Assembly: GCA_026993785.1 (NCBI GenBank)
Contig: JALWRZ010000007.1
Location: 1-64,000, forward strand
Source: DHVE2 group archaeon
GTDB lineage: Archaea > Thermoplasmatota > Thermoplasmata > Thermoplasmatales > Aciduliprofundaceae
DNA length: 64,000 bases
Direction of reading: 5' to 3'
In this document: positions 19,335 through 28,447 of the stretch, in pieces
Layout of the letters: the number at the start of each line of letters is the position of its first letter
Numbering within the stretch: position 1 is the stretch's first letter
Translations under genes and position numbers: made by a program
Notes under the pieces: model-generated
Databases searched by the model: none
What the model was told of the DNA's origin: nothing
Seen by the model: only the letters and a program-made list of their open reading frames with translations

Positions 19335-19859
19335 ATGTTACCGTTTATAATCGCGACTCTGGATGCATTCGTGATATATCTCGTCTTAACTGCGGGCAGC
19401 GGGGAGTTTCTCTACTTCTGGTCACCTGGAGAATTCGTTATGGGTATATTTCTTAGCGTGATTGTAGGAGCAATTTCGCGCAATTATCTTTGCAGATCCC
19501 GTAATTATAGAATGCTTAATCCTCTTCGATGGCTAAAATTCATTGTTTATGGCTTTGGGCCGTTCTTTCTAGCCATGGCCAAGGCAAATCTAGACGTGGC
19601 TTATCGCGTGATAACCGGAAAGATAAGACCTGGAATTGTGAAGATTGATCCAAAATTGAAAACGGATTTCGGCATAACGTTCCTTGCCAACTCAATAACC
19701 CTTACTCCAGGCACTCTGAGCGTGGATGTGGATGAGGAGAACAATTACCTCTACGTGCACTGGATAAACGTGAAGAAGGGGCAGGAAAAGAAAGAATTTG
19801 CAGATTGCAAATACGTTTGCGGCAACTTCCCTGAATGGGCTAGGAGGGTTGCCGAATGA
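19335..19859 (+). CDS. Mrp/Mbh subunit, MnhE-like
   Basis: First gene of the Mbh operon; FLANSITLTPGTLSVDVDEENNYLYVHWINV is an MnhE hallmark. Confidence 0.9.
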   Translation: MLPFIIATLDAFVIYLVLTAGSGEFLYFWSPGEFVMGIFLSVIVGAISRNYLCRSRNYRMLNPLRWLKFIVYGFGPFFLAMAKANLDVAYRVITGKIRPGIVKIDPKLKTDFGITFLANSITLTPGTLSVDVDEENNYLYVHWINVKKGQEKKEFADCKYVCGNFPEWARRVAE

Positions 19860-20113
19860 TAGAGGTATGGTTCCTTGCAGCTTTCATACTCATTATCTGG
19901 ATTATCCTCTCCACTGTAAGGGCGGTGGCTGGACCAACGCTTCCGGATAGAGTTGTAGCCCTGGATACCATAAACACACTAATGGTGGCTATAATGATTG
20001 TGCTGAGTGTAGCCTATAAGCAAATAATCTTTGTGGACGTTGCCATCGTTTATGCACTTCTATCCTTCGTGGCCACATTGTATATCGCGAAGTATCTTGA
20101 AGGGGGGATATGA
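19856..20113 (+). CDS. Mrp/Mbh subunit, MnhF-like
   Basis: VRAVAGPTLPDRVVALDTINTLMVA. Confidence 0.9.
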   Translation: MIEVWFLAAFILIIWIILSTVRAVAGPTLPDRVVALDTINTLMVAIMIVLSVAYKQIIFVDVAIVYALLSFVATLYIAKYLEGGI

Positions 20114-20470
20114 ATGTGGACCGATTACCTTATCTGGATCTTCCTGATCATTGGATTGATCTTCAATGGTCTTGGCACCATAGGGCTCCTTCGTTTTCCC
20201 GATGTATACACGAGATTGCATGCGGCGACAAAAGCGACAACCTTCGGCTCCATATTCACCTCTCTAGCCGTGGTGACCTATGGGTTCTCGCAGCTATATC
20301 TCACTGGCAATTCCGCAAATCTCACGCTATCTCTGCATACCATAGTAGCAATAGCAGCGTTAATTTTGACAAATCCCGTGGGGGCTCATGCCATAGCAAG
20401 GGCAGCCCATCGCAGTGGAGTGATGCCCGAGCAGGCTGTAGTGGATAAGCTTGCGGAGGTGAAGAAATGA
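20114..20470 (+). CDS. Mrp/Mbh subunit, MnhG-like
   Basis: IGLLRFPDVYTRLHAATKATTFG. Confidence 0.92.
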   Translation: MWTDYLIWIFLIIGLIFNGLGTIGLLRFPDVYTRLHAATKATTFGSIFTSLAVVTYGFSQLYLTGNSANLTLSLHTIVAIAALILTNPVGAHAIARAAHRSGVMPEQAVVDKLAEVKK

Positions 20471-20721
20471 TCTTCGCAGCCCTCTTACAGCTTCTTTTGC
20501 TCATAGCGCTCATGGTATCGGCGTATCTGGCTATCAAGTTTAAGGACCTCTTGAACTGTGTGATTGCGCTGGGAATATTTAGCTTTCTACTCTCTCTGGA
20601 GTTCTACATTCTTCAGGCTCCAGATGTGGCTATAGCAGAAGCTGGTATAGGTGCCGGATTAACCACAGCCATATTTATCCTGGCCATAAGGAGTACATCT
20701 CGATGGGAGGTGGAAGAATGA
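20467..20721 (+). CDS. Mbh subunit MbhD-like (DUF4040/MnhB N-type)
   Basis: LEFYILQAPDVAIAEAGIGAGLTTAIFILAI. Confidence 0.85.
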   Translation: MIFAALLQLLLLIALMVSAYLAIKFKDLLNCVIALGIFSFLLSLEFYILQAPDVAIAEAGIGAGLTTAIFILAIRSTSRWEVEE

Positions 20722-21023
20722 GAAACGCACTACTTGCCATATCCCTCTTAATAGTTTTTGCATCTCTCCTCTATGTAGCCATCAATCCGGGAGATTTTGG
20801 AGCAGCTACCGGGGAACATCTTGTGTTTGGAGAGCCTAAATACTCGGATATGGACGACTACTTCATCCATAACGGACAGAATCAGACGGGTGCGAATAAT
20901 ATCGTTACGAGCATAGTCTTCGATTACAGAGGTTTTGATACTTTAGGTGAGGCAAGTGTGCTATTTACCGCGGTACTTGGCACAGGTGTAGCCCTAAGAC
21001 TACTCAGGAGGGATAGAAAATGA
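20718..21023 (+). CDS. Mbh subunit MbhE-like
   Basis: NNIVTSIVFDYRGFDTLGEASVLFTAVLGTGVALR. Confidence 0.85.
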   Translation: MRNALLAISLLIVFASLLYVAINPGDFGAATGEHLVFGEPKYSDMDDYFIHNGQNQTGANNIVTSIVFDYRGFDTLGEASVLFTAVLGTGVALRLLRRDRK

Positions 21024-21475
21024 TGAGTAAGATAGTAAGGACTCAGGCAAGTTTTCTCTATACCCTTATACTCATTTTCGGCTTTTACATAGTTGCCCAT
21101 GGGCATCTCACCCCGGGAGGCGGATTTCAGGGAGGTGCAGTAATAGCCACAGGAATTGCACTTATCGTAGTCGCTTATAAGTTTGAGAATATAAAGGGAT
21201 GGGTAAAGAAAAGCATGCTCACAACGGCGGAGAGCATTGGGTTGCTGGCTTTCATAATAACAGGTATTTCTGGGATAGGGGTATCCTTCTTCTACAACTG
21301 GCTAGCAAACTCGGGACTTCTGTTTGGAAGGGTAGTGCACTATGGGATTAACCCGGGATATATAAACACCGCTGGCACCCTGCCTATTATGAATCTTGCT
21401 GTGGGAATAGAGGTGCTGGGCGGTCTGGGCGTGATTATCATGTATTTTCTGCACTATGCCAAGGAGGTGAAATGA
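21020..21475 (+). CDS. Mrp/Mbh subunit, MnhB/MbhF-like
   Basis: FYIVAHGHLTPGGGFQGGAVIATGIALIVVAY. Confidence 0.9.
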   Translation: MMSKIVRTQASFLYTLILIFGFYIVAHGHLTPGGGFQGGAVIATGIALIVVAYKFENIKGWVKKSMLTTAESIGLLAFIITGISGIGVSFFYNWLANSGLLFGRVVHYGINPGYINTAGTLPIMNLAVGIEVLGGLGVIIMYFLHYAKEVK

Positions 21476-21820
21476 ATGCTGTTTAACCTTCCCTTCATCA
21501 CGGTTGTCATTGTGATTGGCTTGGGGCTCTATGCCATGCTTTACAAGAGAAACCTCATAAAGATAGTTATTGGCCTGAGCCTAGTGGAGAGCGGAGTAAA
21601 TCTCTTCCTAGTCTCCCTAGGCTATCGAAATGGAGGAATAGCACCCATATATACCAGTGCACCGAGCACCCATATGGTTCTTCCTACACCTCAGGCATTA
21701 ACCCTGACATCCATAGTGATAGGGGTGGCCACTACGGCAATGCTTCTCTCCTTCTGTGTTGTAATTTACCGAAATTATGGAACATTAGATGCGAGAAAGG
21801 TAAGGAGGTTGAGAGAATGA
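21476..21820 (+). CDS. Mrp/Mbh subunit, MnhC/MbhG-like (NuoK-like)
   Basis: LGLYAMLYKRNLIKIVIGLSLVESGVNLFLV...PTPQALTLTSIVIGVATTAM. Confidence 0.92.
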   Translation: MLFNLPFITVVIVIGLGLYAMLYKRNLIKIVIGLSLVESGVNLFLVSLGYRNGGIAPIYTSAPSTHMVLPTPQALTLTSIVIGVATTAMLLSFCVVIYRNYGTLDARKVRRLRE

Positions 21821-23385
21821 GCTGGGAATACTTAGTTAACCATTCCCCCGCGCTGATTATCATAGTGCCGCTTCTGGCAGCTTTTGGAACGCCGCTCATA
21901 GGCAGGTTCAGCAGAAAAGCCATGTACATATGGATAATTGCTTCTCTCACACTTACCGAGATAATCGCAATAATAATTCTTCACACAGTGTATATCTCGG
22001 GGAAGCCTATGGTTTATGTAATGGGTGCAAACCCCTATAATATGGCGGTGCCTCCAGATTCGGGAGGAATACCCATCAGGATAATATTCACCGTGGATGC
22101 ATTTAGCAGCTTTATGGCCTTTGTAGCTTCCACCGTGGCTTTAGCAGGTGGGATATATTCCATCTCCTGCGAAGCTCAGCAATCTGCCCAGGAGAAGTAT
22201 TACGCGCTTCTCCTTCTCATGCTCGTGGGCATGCTGGGCATGGTTCTTACAGGAGACCTTTTCAATTTCTTCGTATTTCTAGAGATTAATTCTCTGGCCT
22301 CGGCGGCCCTAGTATCCTATAGGATAGATAAGGGTCTTGCTGTTGAAGCAGCCTTCAAATATGCGATTATAAGCTCCATAGGCGCCTTAGCTTTTCTATT
22401 TGGAATAGGCATACTTTACGGGGAATACGACGCACTAAACATGGCCATGATAGCCTCTCGCATGAAATTCACGGACCTGGATAAGATTGTGATGGCCCTA
22501 TTTACTGTAACCCTTGGAATGAAGGCTGGAGCCATACCTATGCATTACTGGGTCCCTGATGGATACGGCAAGGCTCCTGGAGCCATAAGCGCCATGCTTG
22601 TAACCGCTTCTCAGGCATCTTTGTATGGTTTGTTCCGGGTATCCTTCACAGTATTCGGACTAGCGGCCAATACGGCCACATTGGGATGGTTCATAATAAT
22701 GCTGGGAGTTCTGAGCATGTTTGTGGGTGTCACCATGGCCCTTATTCAACACGATATAAAGAGACTTATGGCGTACCACGCAATATCACAAACGGGCTAC
22801 ATGCTTCTGGGTGTAGGTGTAGGTCTTGCAACCCTTGGCACAGCAGCGTTCAATCAGTATGGACTGGCAGCCATGGAGGGGGGGATATTCCACATAATAA
22901 ATCATGCCATGTACAAAGGTCTTCTATTCCTCACTGCCGGTGCAGTGATTTATAGAGTGGGCACCTCAGACCTCAATAAAATGGGCGGATTGGCACATAC
23001 CATGAAATATACCACCATATTCTTTATGATCGGCGCTTTGTCCATCGCAGGAATTCCGCCCTTCAACGGATTCGCGTCTAAGCTACTGATATATGAATCG
23101 GTGTATCAGTTTAATCCAGTACTCTCAATTCTTGCAATGATAGTTAGCATCCTTACCCTTGCCTCATTTGTGAAGGTTTTCCATTCCGCCTTCATGGGTC
23201 CAAAGATACACGATGTGAAGGAGGTGCCGAAATCTATGCTTATAGGAATGGCTATTCTGACCTTCTTCATAATACTCTTTGGTTTGTTCCCCAACATCGC
23301 GCTGAATTACCTCGTTGCCCCCGCAGCCAAGGCCCTGGCTAACCCGCTGGGCTATATTGCCCGGGTGCTCGGAGGTGGTGCGTGA
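21817..23385 (+). CDS. Mrp/Mbh subunit, MnhD/MbhH-like antiporter subunit
   Basis: GDLFNFFVFLEINSLASAALVSYR; HDIKRLMAYHAISQTGYMLLG; HIINHAMYKGLLFLTAGAV. Confidence 0.95.
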   Translation: MSWEYLVNHSPALIIIVPLLAAFGTPLIGRFSRKAMYIWIIASLTLTEIIAIIILHTVYISGKPMVYVMGANPYNMAVPPDSGGIPIRIIFTVDAFSSFMAFVASTVALAGGIYSISCEAQQSAQEKYYALLLLMLVGMLGMVLTGDLFNFFVFLEINSLASAALVSYRIDKGLAVEAAFKYAIISSIGALAFLFGIGILYGEYDALNMAMIASRMKFTDLDKIVMALFTVTLGMKAGAIPMHYWVPDGYGKAPGAISAMLVTASQASLYGLFRVSFTVFGLAANTATLGWFIIMLGVLSMFVGVTMALIQHDIKRLMAYHAISQTGYMLLGVGVGLATLGTAAFNQYGLAAMEGGIFHIINHAMYKGLLFLTAGAVIYRVGTSDLNKMGGLAHTMKYTTIFFMIGALSIAGIPPFNGFASKLLIYESVYQFNPVLSILAMIVSILTLASFVKVFHSAFMGPKIHDVKEVPKSMLIGMAILTFFIILFGLFPNIALNYLVAPAAKALANPLGYIARVLGGGA

Positions 23386-23738
23386 TGAACCCGTTGGGTA
23401 ACTTCACCACCCCCTCCGGGTTTTGGAATCCTATCCTGTGGCTTCTGGTATTCCTTATCCTTCTTCTTCTCGCATATCTCATCTGGAAGAGAGGTGAGGA
23501 AAGCTACAAAAGAGGAACAATGCAGACAGACCCGTTCCTTTCAGGCTACGGTCCGGAATCCAAGGAAGCCATACATGTTAGGGCTGGCAACATATACTGG
23601 GGATTTACTAGGGCTCTTAAGGGCTATTATTCCTTCCTGAGAAAGATACACACAGGGATAATCAATGACTATGTGGGCTGGTATATTGGAATTCTCGCCC
23701 TGATGCTCCTTCTATATCTGCTGTGGGGTGGTTCATGA
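23382..23738 (+). CDS. Mbh subunit MbhI-like
   Basis: Position in operon between antiporter and hydrogenase modules; YGPESKEAIHVRAGNIYWGFTRALKGYY. Confidence 0.75.
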   Translation: MMNPLGNFTTPSGFWNPILWLLVFLILLLLAYLIWKRGEESYKRGTMQTDPFLSGYGPESKEAIHVRAGNIYWGFTRALKGYYSFLRKIHTGIINDYVGWYIGILALMLLLYLLWGGS

Positions 23739-24187
23739 TGAGCGATAAAAAAGCCAGGCCAAACAGAAGCTTTGACAAATCTCTGTGGGTTTTCCATGTA
23801 AATACCGGCTCCTGCAACGGTTGCGATATAGAAATTCTTGCCGCTCTTACTCCAAGATACGACGTGGAGCGATTCGGAATAAAGCTCGTTGGTTCTCCCC
23901 GCCATGCTGATGCGCTCCTCGTAACGGGTCCGGTATCCAGGGAGATGGTAGATAAACTCAAAAGATTCTACGAGCAGGTGCCGGATCCCAAGGTCGTTAT
24001 AGTGGTTGGCTCCTGCGGAATAAGCGGTGGTGTGTTTCACGAATCCTATGACTTAGTAGGCCCGGTGGATCGAATAATACCGGTGGACGTGTATGTTCCA
24101 GGCTGCCCACCCAGGCCCGAGGCCATAATTGATGGTGTGGTTAAGGCGTGGATGAAACTTGAAAGGCTAAGGGGTGAGAATAAATGA
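23735..24187 (+). CDS. mbhJ: [NiFe]-hydrogenase small subunit MbhJ (NuoB-like)
   Basis: NTGSCNGCDIEILAAL...VVGSCGISGGVF...VYVPGCPPRPEAI, cluster ligands intact. Confidence 0.93.
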   Translation: MMSDKKARPNRSFDKSLWVFHVNTGSCNGCDIEILAALTPRYDVERFGIKLVGSPRHADALLVTGPVSREMVDKLKRFYEQVPDPKVVIVVGSCGISGGVFHESYDLVGPVDRIIPVDVYVPGCPPRPEAIIDGVVKAWMKLERLRGENK

Positions 24188-24714
24188 ACTCCCAGGATAT
24201 AATTGAAAAAATTAAGGAGAGATTCGAAGCAGATATAAAACTGCAGCAAAAGGCCCACGGGGTGAAGAAGATAAAGGAAGAGACTATATTTGTGAGGATA
24301 AAGAGAGAAGATTTCAGGAAATTCGTAGAATTTCTATTTGATATCGAAAAGTATCCTCATTTTTCTGTGATATCTGCGACAGATTTAGGAGAGGAAATCG
24401 AGCTGCTTTACCATTTCTCTGTAGGATATGGGGAATTCAACGGAGAAAAGATGATATCCCTAGGAGTAAAGCTCCCAAAGAAAGACTTAAAAATTGAGAG
24501 CATTACCGATTTAATTCCTGGAGCACTGATTTCTGAGAGAGAGATCCACGAGATGGTAGGTGTGGATTTCATAGGTTTGAAGGATACTAGGCACTTCTTC
24601 CTACCGGAGAACTGGCCCGAAGGAAAATATCCATGGCGTCGGGATGAGACGTTCCCCAAAGAGATGCTCAATAAGTTATATGAGACGTGGAAGGAGGGTG
24701 AGGAGAATGAATGA
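24184..24714 (+). CDS. mbhK: Mbh subunit MbhK (NuoC-like)
   Basis: SEREIHEMVGVDFIGLKDTRHFFLPENWPEGKYPWRRDE. Confidence 0.88.
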   Translation: MNSQDIIEKIKERFEADIKLQQKAHGVKKIKEETIFVRIKREDFRKFVEFLFDIEKYPHFSVISATDLGEEIELLYHFSVGYGEFNGEKMISLGVKLPKKDLKIESITDLIPGALISEREIHEMVGVDFIGLKDTRHFFLPENWPEGKYPWRRDETFPKEMLNKLYETWKEGEENE

Positions 24715-25942
24715 ATCGTACACTATTCCCATAGGACCCCTGCATCCGGCGATTCACGAGCCCATCACACTAAAGCTTGAAGTTTCAGGAGAGAGAATCG
24801 TAGGGGTGGATGTTTTCTGCTCCCAAGTTCATCGAGGTATAGAATGGATAGGAATGAATAGAAATAACGCGATTCAAAGCATATACCTTGCTGAGAGAGT
24901 GTGCGGAATATGCAACATATGCCATCCTCTTTGTATGGTACAGGCCATAGAGAAGGCTGCAGAAATAGAAGTGCCTGAAAGAGCAGAGTATATACGCACA
25001 ATCATGGCCGAGTTAGAAAGGATTCATTCCCATCTCCTATGGGCAGGAGTGGCTGCACATGAAATAGGCTTCGACACGGTATTTCATTACACCTGGGCTC
25101 TCAGGGAGAACGTGATGGATCTTATAGAATATCTTACCGGAAATCGTGTTACCAAGGCAATAATGATGATAGGTGGTGTTAGAAGAGACATAAAAGAAGA
25201 AGGTGCAAAGAAGATAAAGGAAGGTATGAAGTTCTATTTGGAGAATTTCAAAAAAATCGAGGAAATTTATCTCCATGACCCAACAATTAAGATGAGAACC
25301 AGGGATGTGGGAATACTTACCAAGGAAGATGCCCTGAAACTCTGTGCAGTGGGTCCAACTGCGAGGGCTTCTGGAGTGCCCAAGGATGTTCGTCAGGATT
25401 TTCCCTATGCGGCCTATGGAGATTATGGTGTCAAAGCGATTACCCCAGATGTGTATAATGGCGAAGTGCATGGCGATGTTTTCGATCGTATAATTGTCAG
25501 GCTTCTAGAAGTTAAGCAAAGTGTGGATATAATAAACTGGGTTCTGGATAACATGCCCTCGGGTCCCCTTCTGGCAGAAAAAAATCTTGTAAAACTGAAA
25601 ATAAGGCTTAAGAAGGCTGAGGGTGAAGGAATAGGCAGGGTAGAGGCGCCACGGGGAGAGGATATACACTATGTTCGTCTCAAAGCGGGAGAAGAGCCTT
25701 TCCTCTCATGGAAAATAAGAGCACCCACATACAACAATGTGCTGCCCTGGATCCCCATGCTTCTTGGAGGACAGATAGCGGATGTGCCCATAGTTGCAGC
25801 GAGTACAGATCCATGTATGTCCTGTCTGAATCGTGTAACTGTCGTGGATACGGATAAAAAGAAGGAGTTTGAGATCACAAAGGAGTATATGCATGAACTG
25901 AGCGTTCGTAAAACCAGGAGGTTGATGCGCAATGGTAGATAA
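24707..25942 (+). CDS. mbhL: Membrane-bound [NiFe]-hydrogenase large subunit MbhL
   Basis: Both Ni ligand motifs: RVCGICNICH and DPCMSCLNR; start taken at MNESYTIPIGPLHPA. Confidence 0.93.
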   Translation: MNESYTIPIGPLHPAIHEPITLKLEVSGERIVGVDVFCSQVHRGIEWIGMNRNNAIQSIYLAERVCGICNICHPLCMVQAIEKAAEIEVPERAEYIRTIMAELERIHSHLLWAGVAAHEIGFDTVFHYTWALRENVMDLIEYLTGNRVTKAIMMIGGVRRDIKEEGAKKIKEGMKFYLENFKKIEEIYLHDPTIKMRTRDVGILTKEDALKLCAVGPTARASGVPKDVRQDFPYAAYGDYGVKAITPDVYNGEVHGDVFDRIIVRLLEVKQSVDIINWVLDNMPSGPLLAEKNLVKLKIRLKKAEGEGIGRVEAPRGEDIHYVRLKAGEEPFLSWKIRAPTYNNVLPWIPMLLGGQIADVPIVAASTDPCMSCLNRVTVVDTDKKKEFEITKEYMHELSVRKTRRLMRNGR

Positions 25943-26948
25943 TTTAATTCATCTGATTGAAATAATCATCGGCACTATTCTTGTGGGTGCATTTGGCATA
26001 CTCTTCGGACTTCTAACAAAGGGTATAGATAGAAAGTTGGCGGCGCATATGCAGTGGAGGATCGGCCCCCCAATTATACAGCCATTCAGAGATGTGAAAA
26101 AACTGTTCTGCAAGGAGAACATAGTCCCGAGAAACGCGGTTACCTGGCTATACAATTCCGCACCGATTATATGCCTCGCATCCACAATTGCCGTTCTTCT
26201 CTATATTCCTCTAGGTTCCATTCCTCCCGTGCTGGGTGGATACGGGGATGTGATACTCATCCTCTATCTCCTCACAATTCCATCCCTGGCCATGGTGGCA
26301 GGTGGTTTTGCATCCGGTTCACCCTTTGCCACGGTTGGTGCGCAAAGAGAGATGGTACTTATGATGTCCTACGAGTTTCCTCTTGCTACCACAGTGATTG
26401 CACTGGGATGGAAAATAAGCACCCTGCATCCCGGGAGCGTGGCCTTTTCACTGAGCACCTTTGCCAGATATCCCGTGTGGAATATAATGGGACCCTTTGG
26501 CATAATAGGTGCCGCAATTCTGCTGGTTGTGATGCTTCTCGTCACAACTGGAGAGATAACCAAGGTGCCCTTCGATATAGCAGAGGCCGAAACAGAGATT
26601 GCAGAAGGACTCTTTGTGGAGTATTCGGGAAAGAATCTAGGTCTGTTCTATCTCGCAGATGCGGTTAAAACGGTGGTTATGGCATCACTTATCGTAGCGC
26701 TCTTTTTCCCGTATAATCTTTCAACATACCTGGCTTCTCATATTTCCCTGCCAACAATCGCCTGGCAAACTGTGGATTTCCTCTTCTATCTCTTCAAAAT
26801 AGAGATTGTGATATTCTTCGCCATGACCTTCATCCGCGTCTCGGTTGCAAGGTTTAAGGTGGACCAGGTGGTCAGGGTATACTGGGGATATCTCACGCTG
26901 GCTGCGTTGATTGCCCTGCTTCTCATAGCCCTGGACGTCCTGTTATGA
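25932..26948 (+). CDS. mbhM: Mbh subunit MbhM (NuoH-like)
   Basis: AHMQWRIGPPIIQPFRDVKKLFCKENIVP; KVPFDIAEAETEIAEGLFVEYSG. Confidence 0.93.
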   Translation: MVDNLIHLIEIIIGTILVGAFGILFGLLTKGIDRKLAAHMQWRIGPPIIQPFRDVKKLFCKENIVPRNAVTWLYNSAPIICLASTIAVLLYIPLGSIPPVLGGYGDVILILYLLTIPSLAMVAGGFASGSPFATVGAQREMVLMMSYEFPLATTVIALGWKISTLHPGSVAFSLSTFARYPVWNIMGPFGIIGAAILLVVMLLVTTGEITKVPFDIAEAETEIAEGLFVEYSGKNLGLFYLADAVKTVVMASLIVALFFPYNLSTYLASHISLPTIAWQTVDFLFYLFKIEIVIFFAMTFIRVSVARFKVDQVVRVYWGYLTLAALIALLLIALDVLL

Positions 26949-26949
26949 G

Positions 26950-27405
26950 GTGATGAAAATGATGATGAATGAGGTCTGGAAACTGCTCTTCAAGAAACCT
27001 AAGACAAATAAATTCCCGGCAAAATACGCACCGAAAAATGTTCATCATTTCCTTAGAAGGGTTCAGAGTGGCAAAGCAAAACTTGTGCCTCCTGTGCCCA
27101 CACCCCCCGATTTTCGAGGAAAGATAAAATATGACATAGATTCCTGCGTTGGCTGCGGATTATGCGCTCAGGTCTGTCCCTCCAAGGCCATAGAGATCGT
27201 CAGAGATAAGAAATGGATAATTATGCACTGCAAGGAAGGGGCTACCCTGGCTGCGCCTCTTAAAATAAAGATTTATGTCTCAAGATGCGTGTTCTGCGCC
27301 CAGTGTGTGGATATCTGTCCGCGCAAGTGCCTTCAGATGAGTGACGAGTTTCTATTGGCCAATGAGAATAAGCTGGATAAAAGCCTGATAGTTCCGGGTC
27401 CTTAA
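26950..27405 (+). CDS. mbhN: Mbh subunit MbhN (2x[4Fe-4S], NuoI-like)
   Basis: CVGCGLCAQVCP and CVFCAQCVDICP. Confidence 0.92.
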   Translation: MMKMMMNEVWKLLFKKPKTNKFPAKYAPKNVHHFLRRVQSGKAKLVPPVPTPPDFRGKIKYDIDSCVGCGLCAQVCPSKAIEIVRDKKWIIMHCKEGATLAAPLKIKIYVSRCVFCAQCVDICPRKCLQMSDEFLLANENKLDKSLIVPGP

Positions 27406-27911
27406 CTCTCCTTTTTTTTTAGTAACAACTCAAGGTAAGATTCTCTTATGAATCTGGAAAGTCCTAAAACTCTGGCCATTTGAAGAACCTTATGCCTGGA
27501 TTTTTCATACTCTCCAATGCATTCAATCTCCACAAAATCTCCGAGCTCAGCCAGGTGATCCAGGGAGACGTGAACATCACCCACCAAATATTTCCTTCTT
27601 ATCTTGGTGACCTTAGCTACCGGCCTGAATCCAAGTCTGATAAGAAGAGCTTCCATGCGCTCTCCGCTGTCCACCTCTACCTCTATCTCCTCCCTAGATT
27701 TTGTATCACTATCGACCTTGGGGCCTTTGTAGGTAAGTATCTTGCCATTTCTTATTCGCAGCGCCTCATCGGTAACTTTGAAATCCCGGGAAGGGTGTGA
27801 AAAATAGATATCCACCTCTTCCTCCTCACCCTGAAATATCGCACCAAGCTTTTTGAGACGTTTTTCTATCTCAGCAGGATTATCAATTCTCGCTTTTATC
27901 TCTACTTCCAT
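27402..27911 (-). CDS. CYTH-domain protein (CyaB/ThTPase-like)
   Basis: MEVEIKARIDNPAEIEKRLKKLGA (ExExK motif); DVHVSLDHLAELGDFVEIECIG. Confidence 0.9.
   Translation of the reverse strand: MEVEIKARIDNPAEIEKRLKKLGAIFQGEEEEVDIYFSHPSRDFKVTDEALRIRNGKILTYKGPKVDSDTKSREEIEVEVDSGERMEALLIRLGFRPVAKVTKIRRKYLVGDVHVSLDHLAELGDFVEIECIGEYEKSRHKVLQMARVLGLSRFIRESYLELLLKKKES
27412..27420 (+). terminator. Candidate oligo-T terminator for Mbh operon
   Basis: T9 run 7 nt after the mbhN stop, inside the 3' end of the convergent CYTH gene. Confidence 0.45.
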
Positions 27912-28416
27912 TTTCAAAACGCTCCATAGCCTTCTTTATGGCCTTTTTCGCTTCCTGAGCATTTTGGAACCCGATTATTCTGACCCACTTGTTTTTCTCC
28001 AGCTCCTTGTAGTGCTCGAAAAAATGTCGAATCTGCTGAAGTATGCCCTGCGATATATCATCTATGTCCTTCACATCCTCTCCCCTGGGATCCACTTCCG
28101 GATGAGGCACTGCTATAATCTTGCGATCCACACCATGCTCATCTTCGGTCACAAGCATACCTACAGGAATCGCACGAACTACAACACCGTGGGGAAAGGA
28201 ATCATAGGATATTACCAGACAATCTATGGGGTCTCCATCCTCCTCCTGGGTATTGGGTATGAATCCATAGTTAAAGGGATAGAATGAGGCAGTATGAAGA
28301 ACCCTGTCTACCTTTATTACATTCATCTCGAAGTCATATTCGCATTTAATGTTGCTACCCTTGGGAACTTCTATGAATACATAAACATCTTCGGGTGGGT
28401 TCTCTCCAACTTTCAT
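27883..28416 (-). CDS. ppa: Inorganic pyrophosphatase (soluble, family I)
   Basis: VFIEVPKGSNIKCEYDFEMNVIKVDRVLHTASFYPFNYGFIPNTQEEDGDPIDCLV. Confidence 0.96.
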   Translation of the reverse strand: MKVGENPPEDVYVFIEVPKGSNIKCEYDFEMNVIKVDRVLHTASFYPFNYGFIPNTQEEDGDPIDCLVISYDSFPHGVVVRAIPVGMLVTEDEHGVDRKIIAVPHPEVDPRGEDVKDIDDISQGILQQIRHFFEHYKELEKNKWVRIIGFQNAQEAKKAIKKAMERFENGSRDKSEN

Positions 28417-28447
28417 GACGCACCTCATGTATTGCCCCTATTTATCT

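Noticed and set aside
26054-26668. 204-aa plus-strand ORF within mbhM
   Set aside because: Out-of-frame overlap; mbhM frame carries conserved NuoH-like motifs
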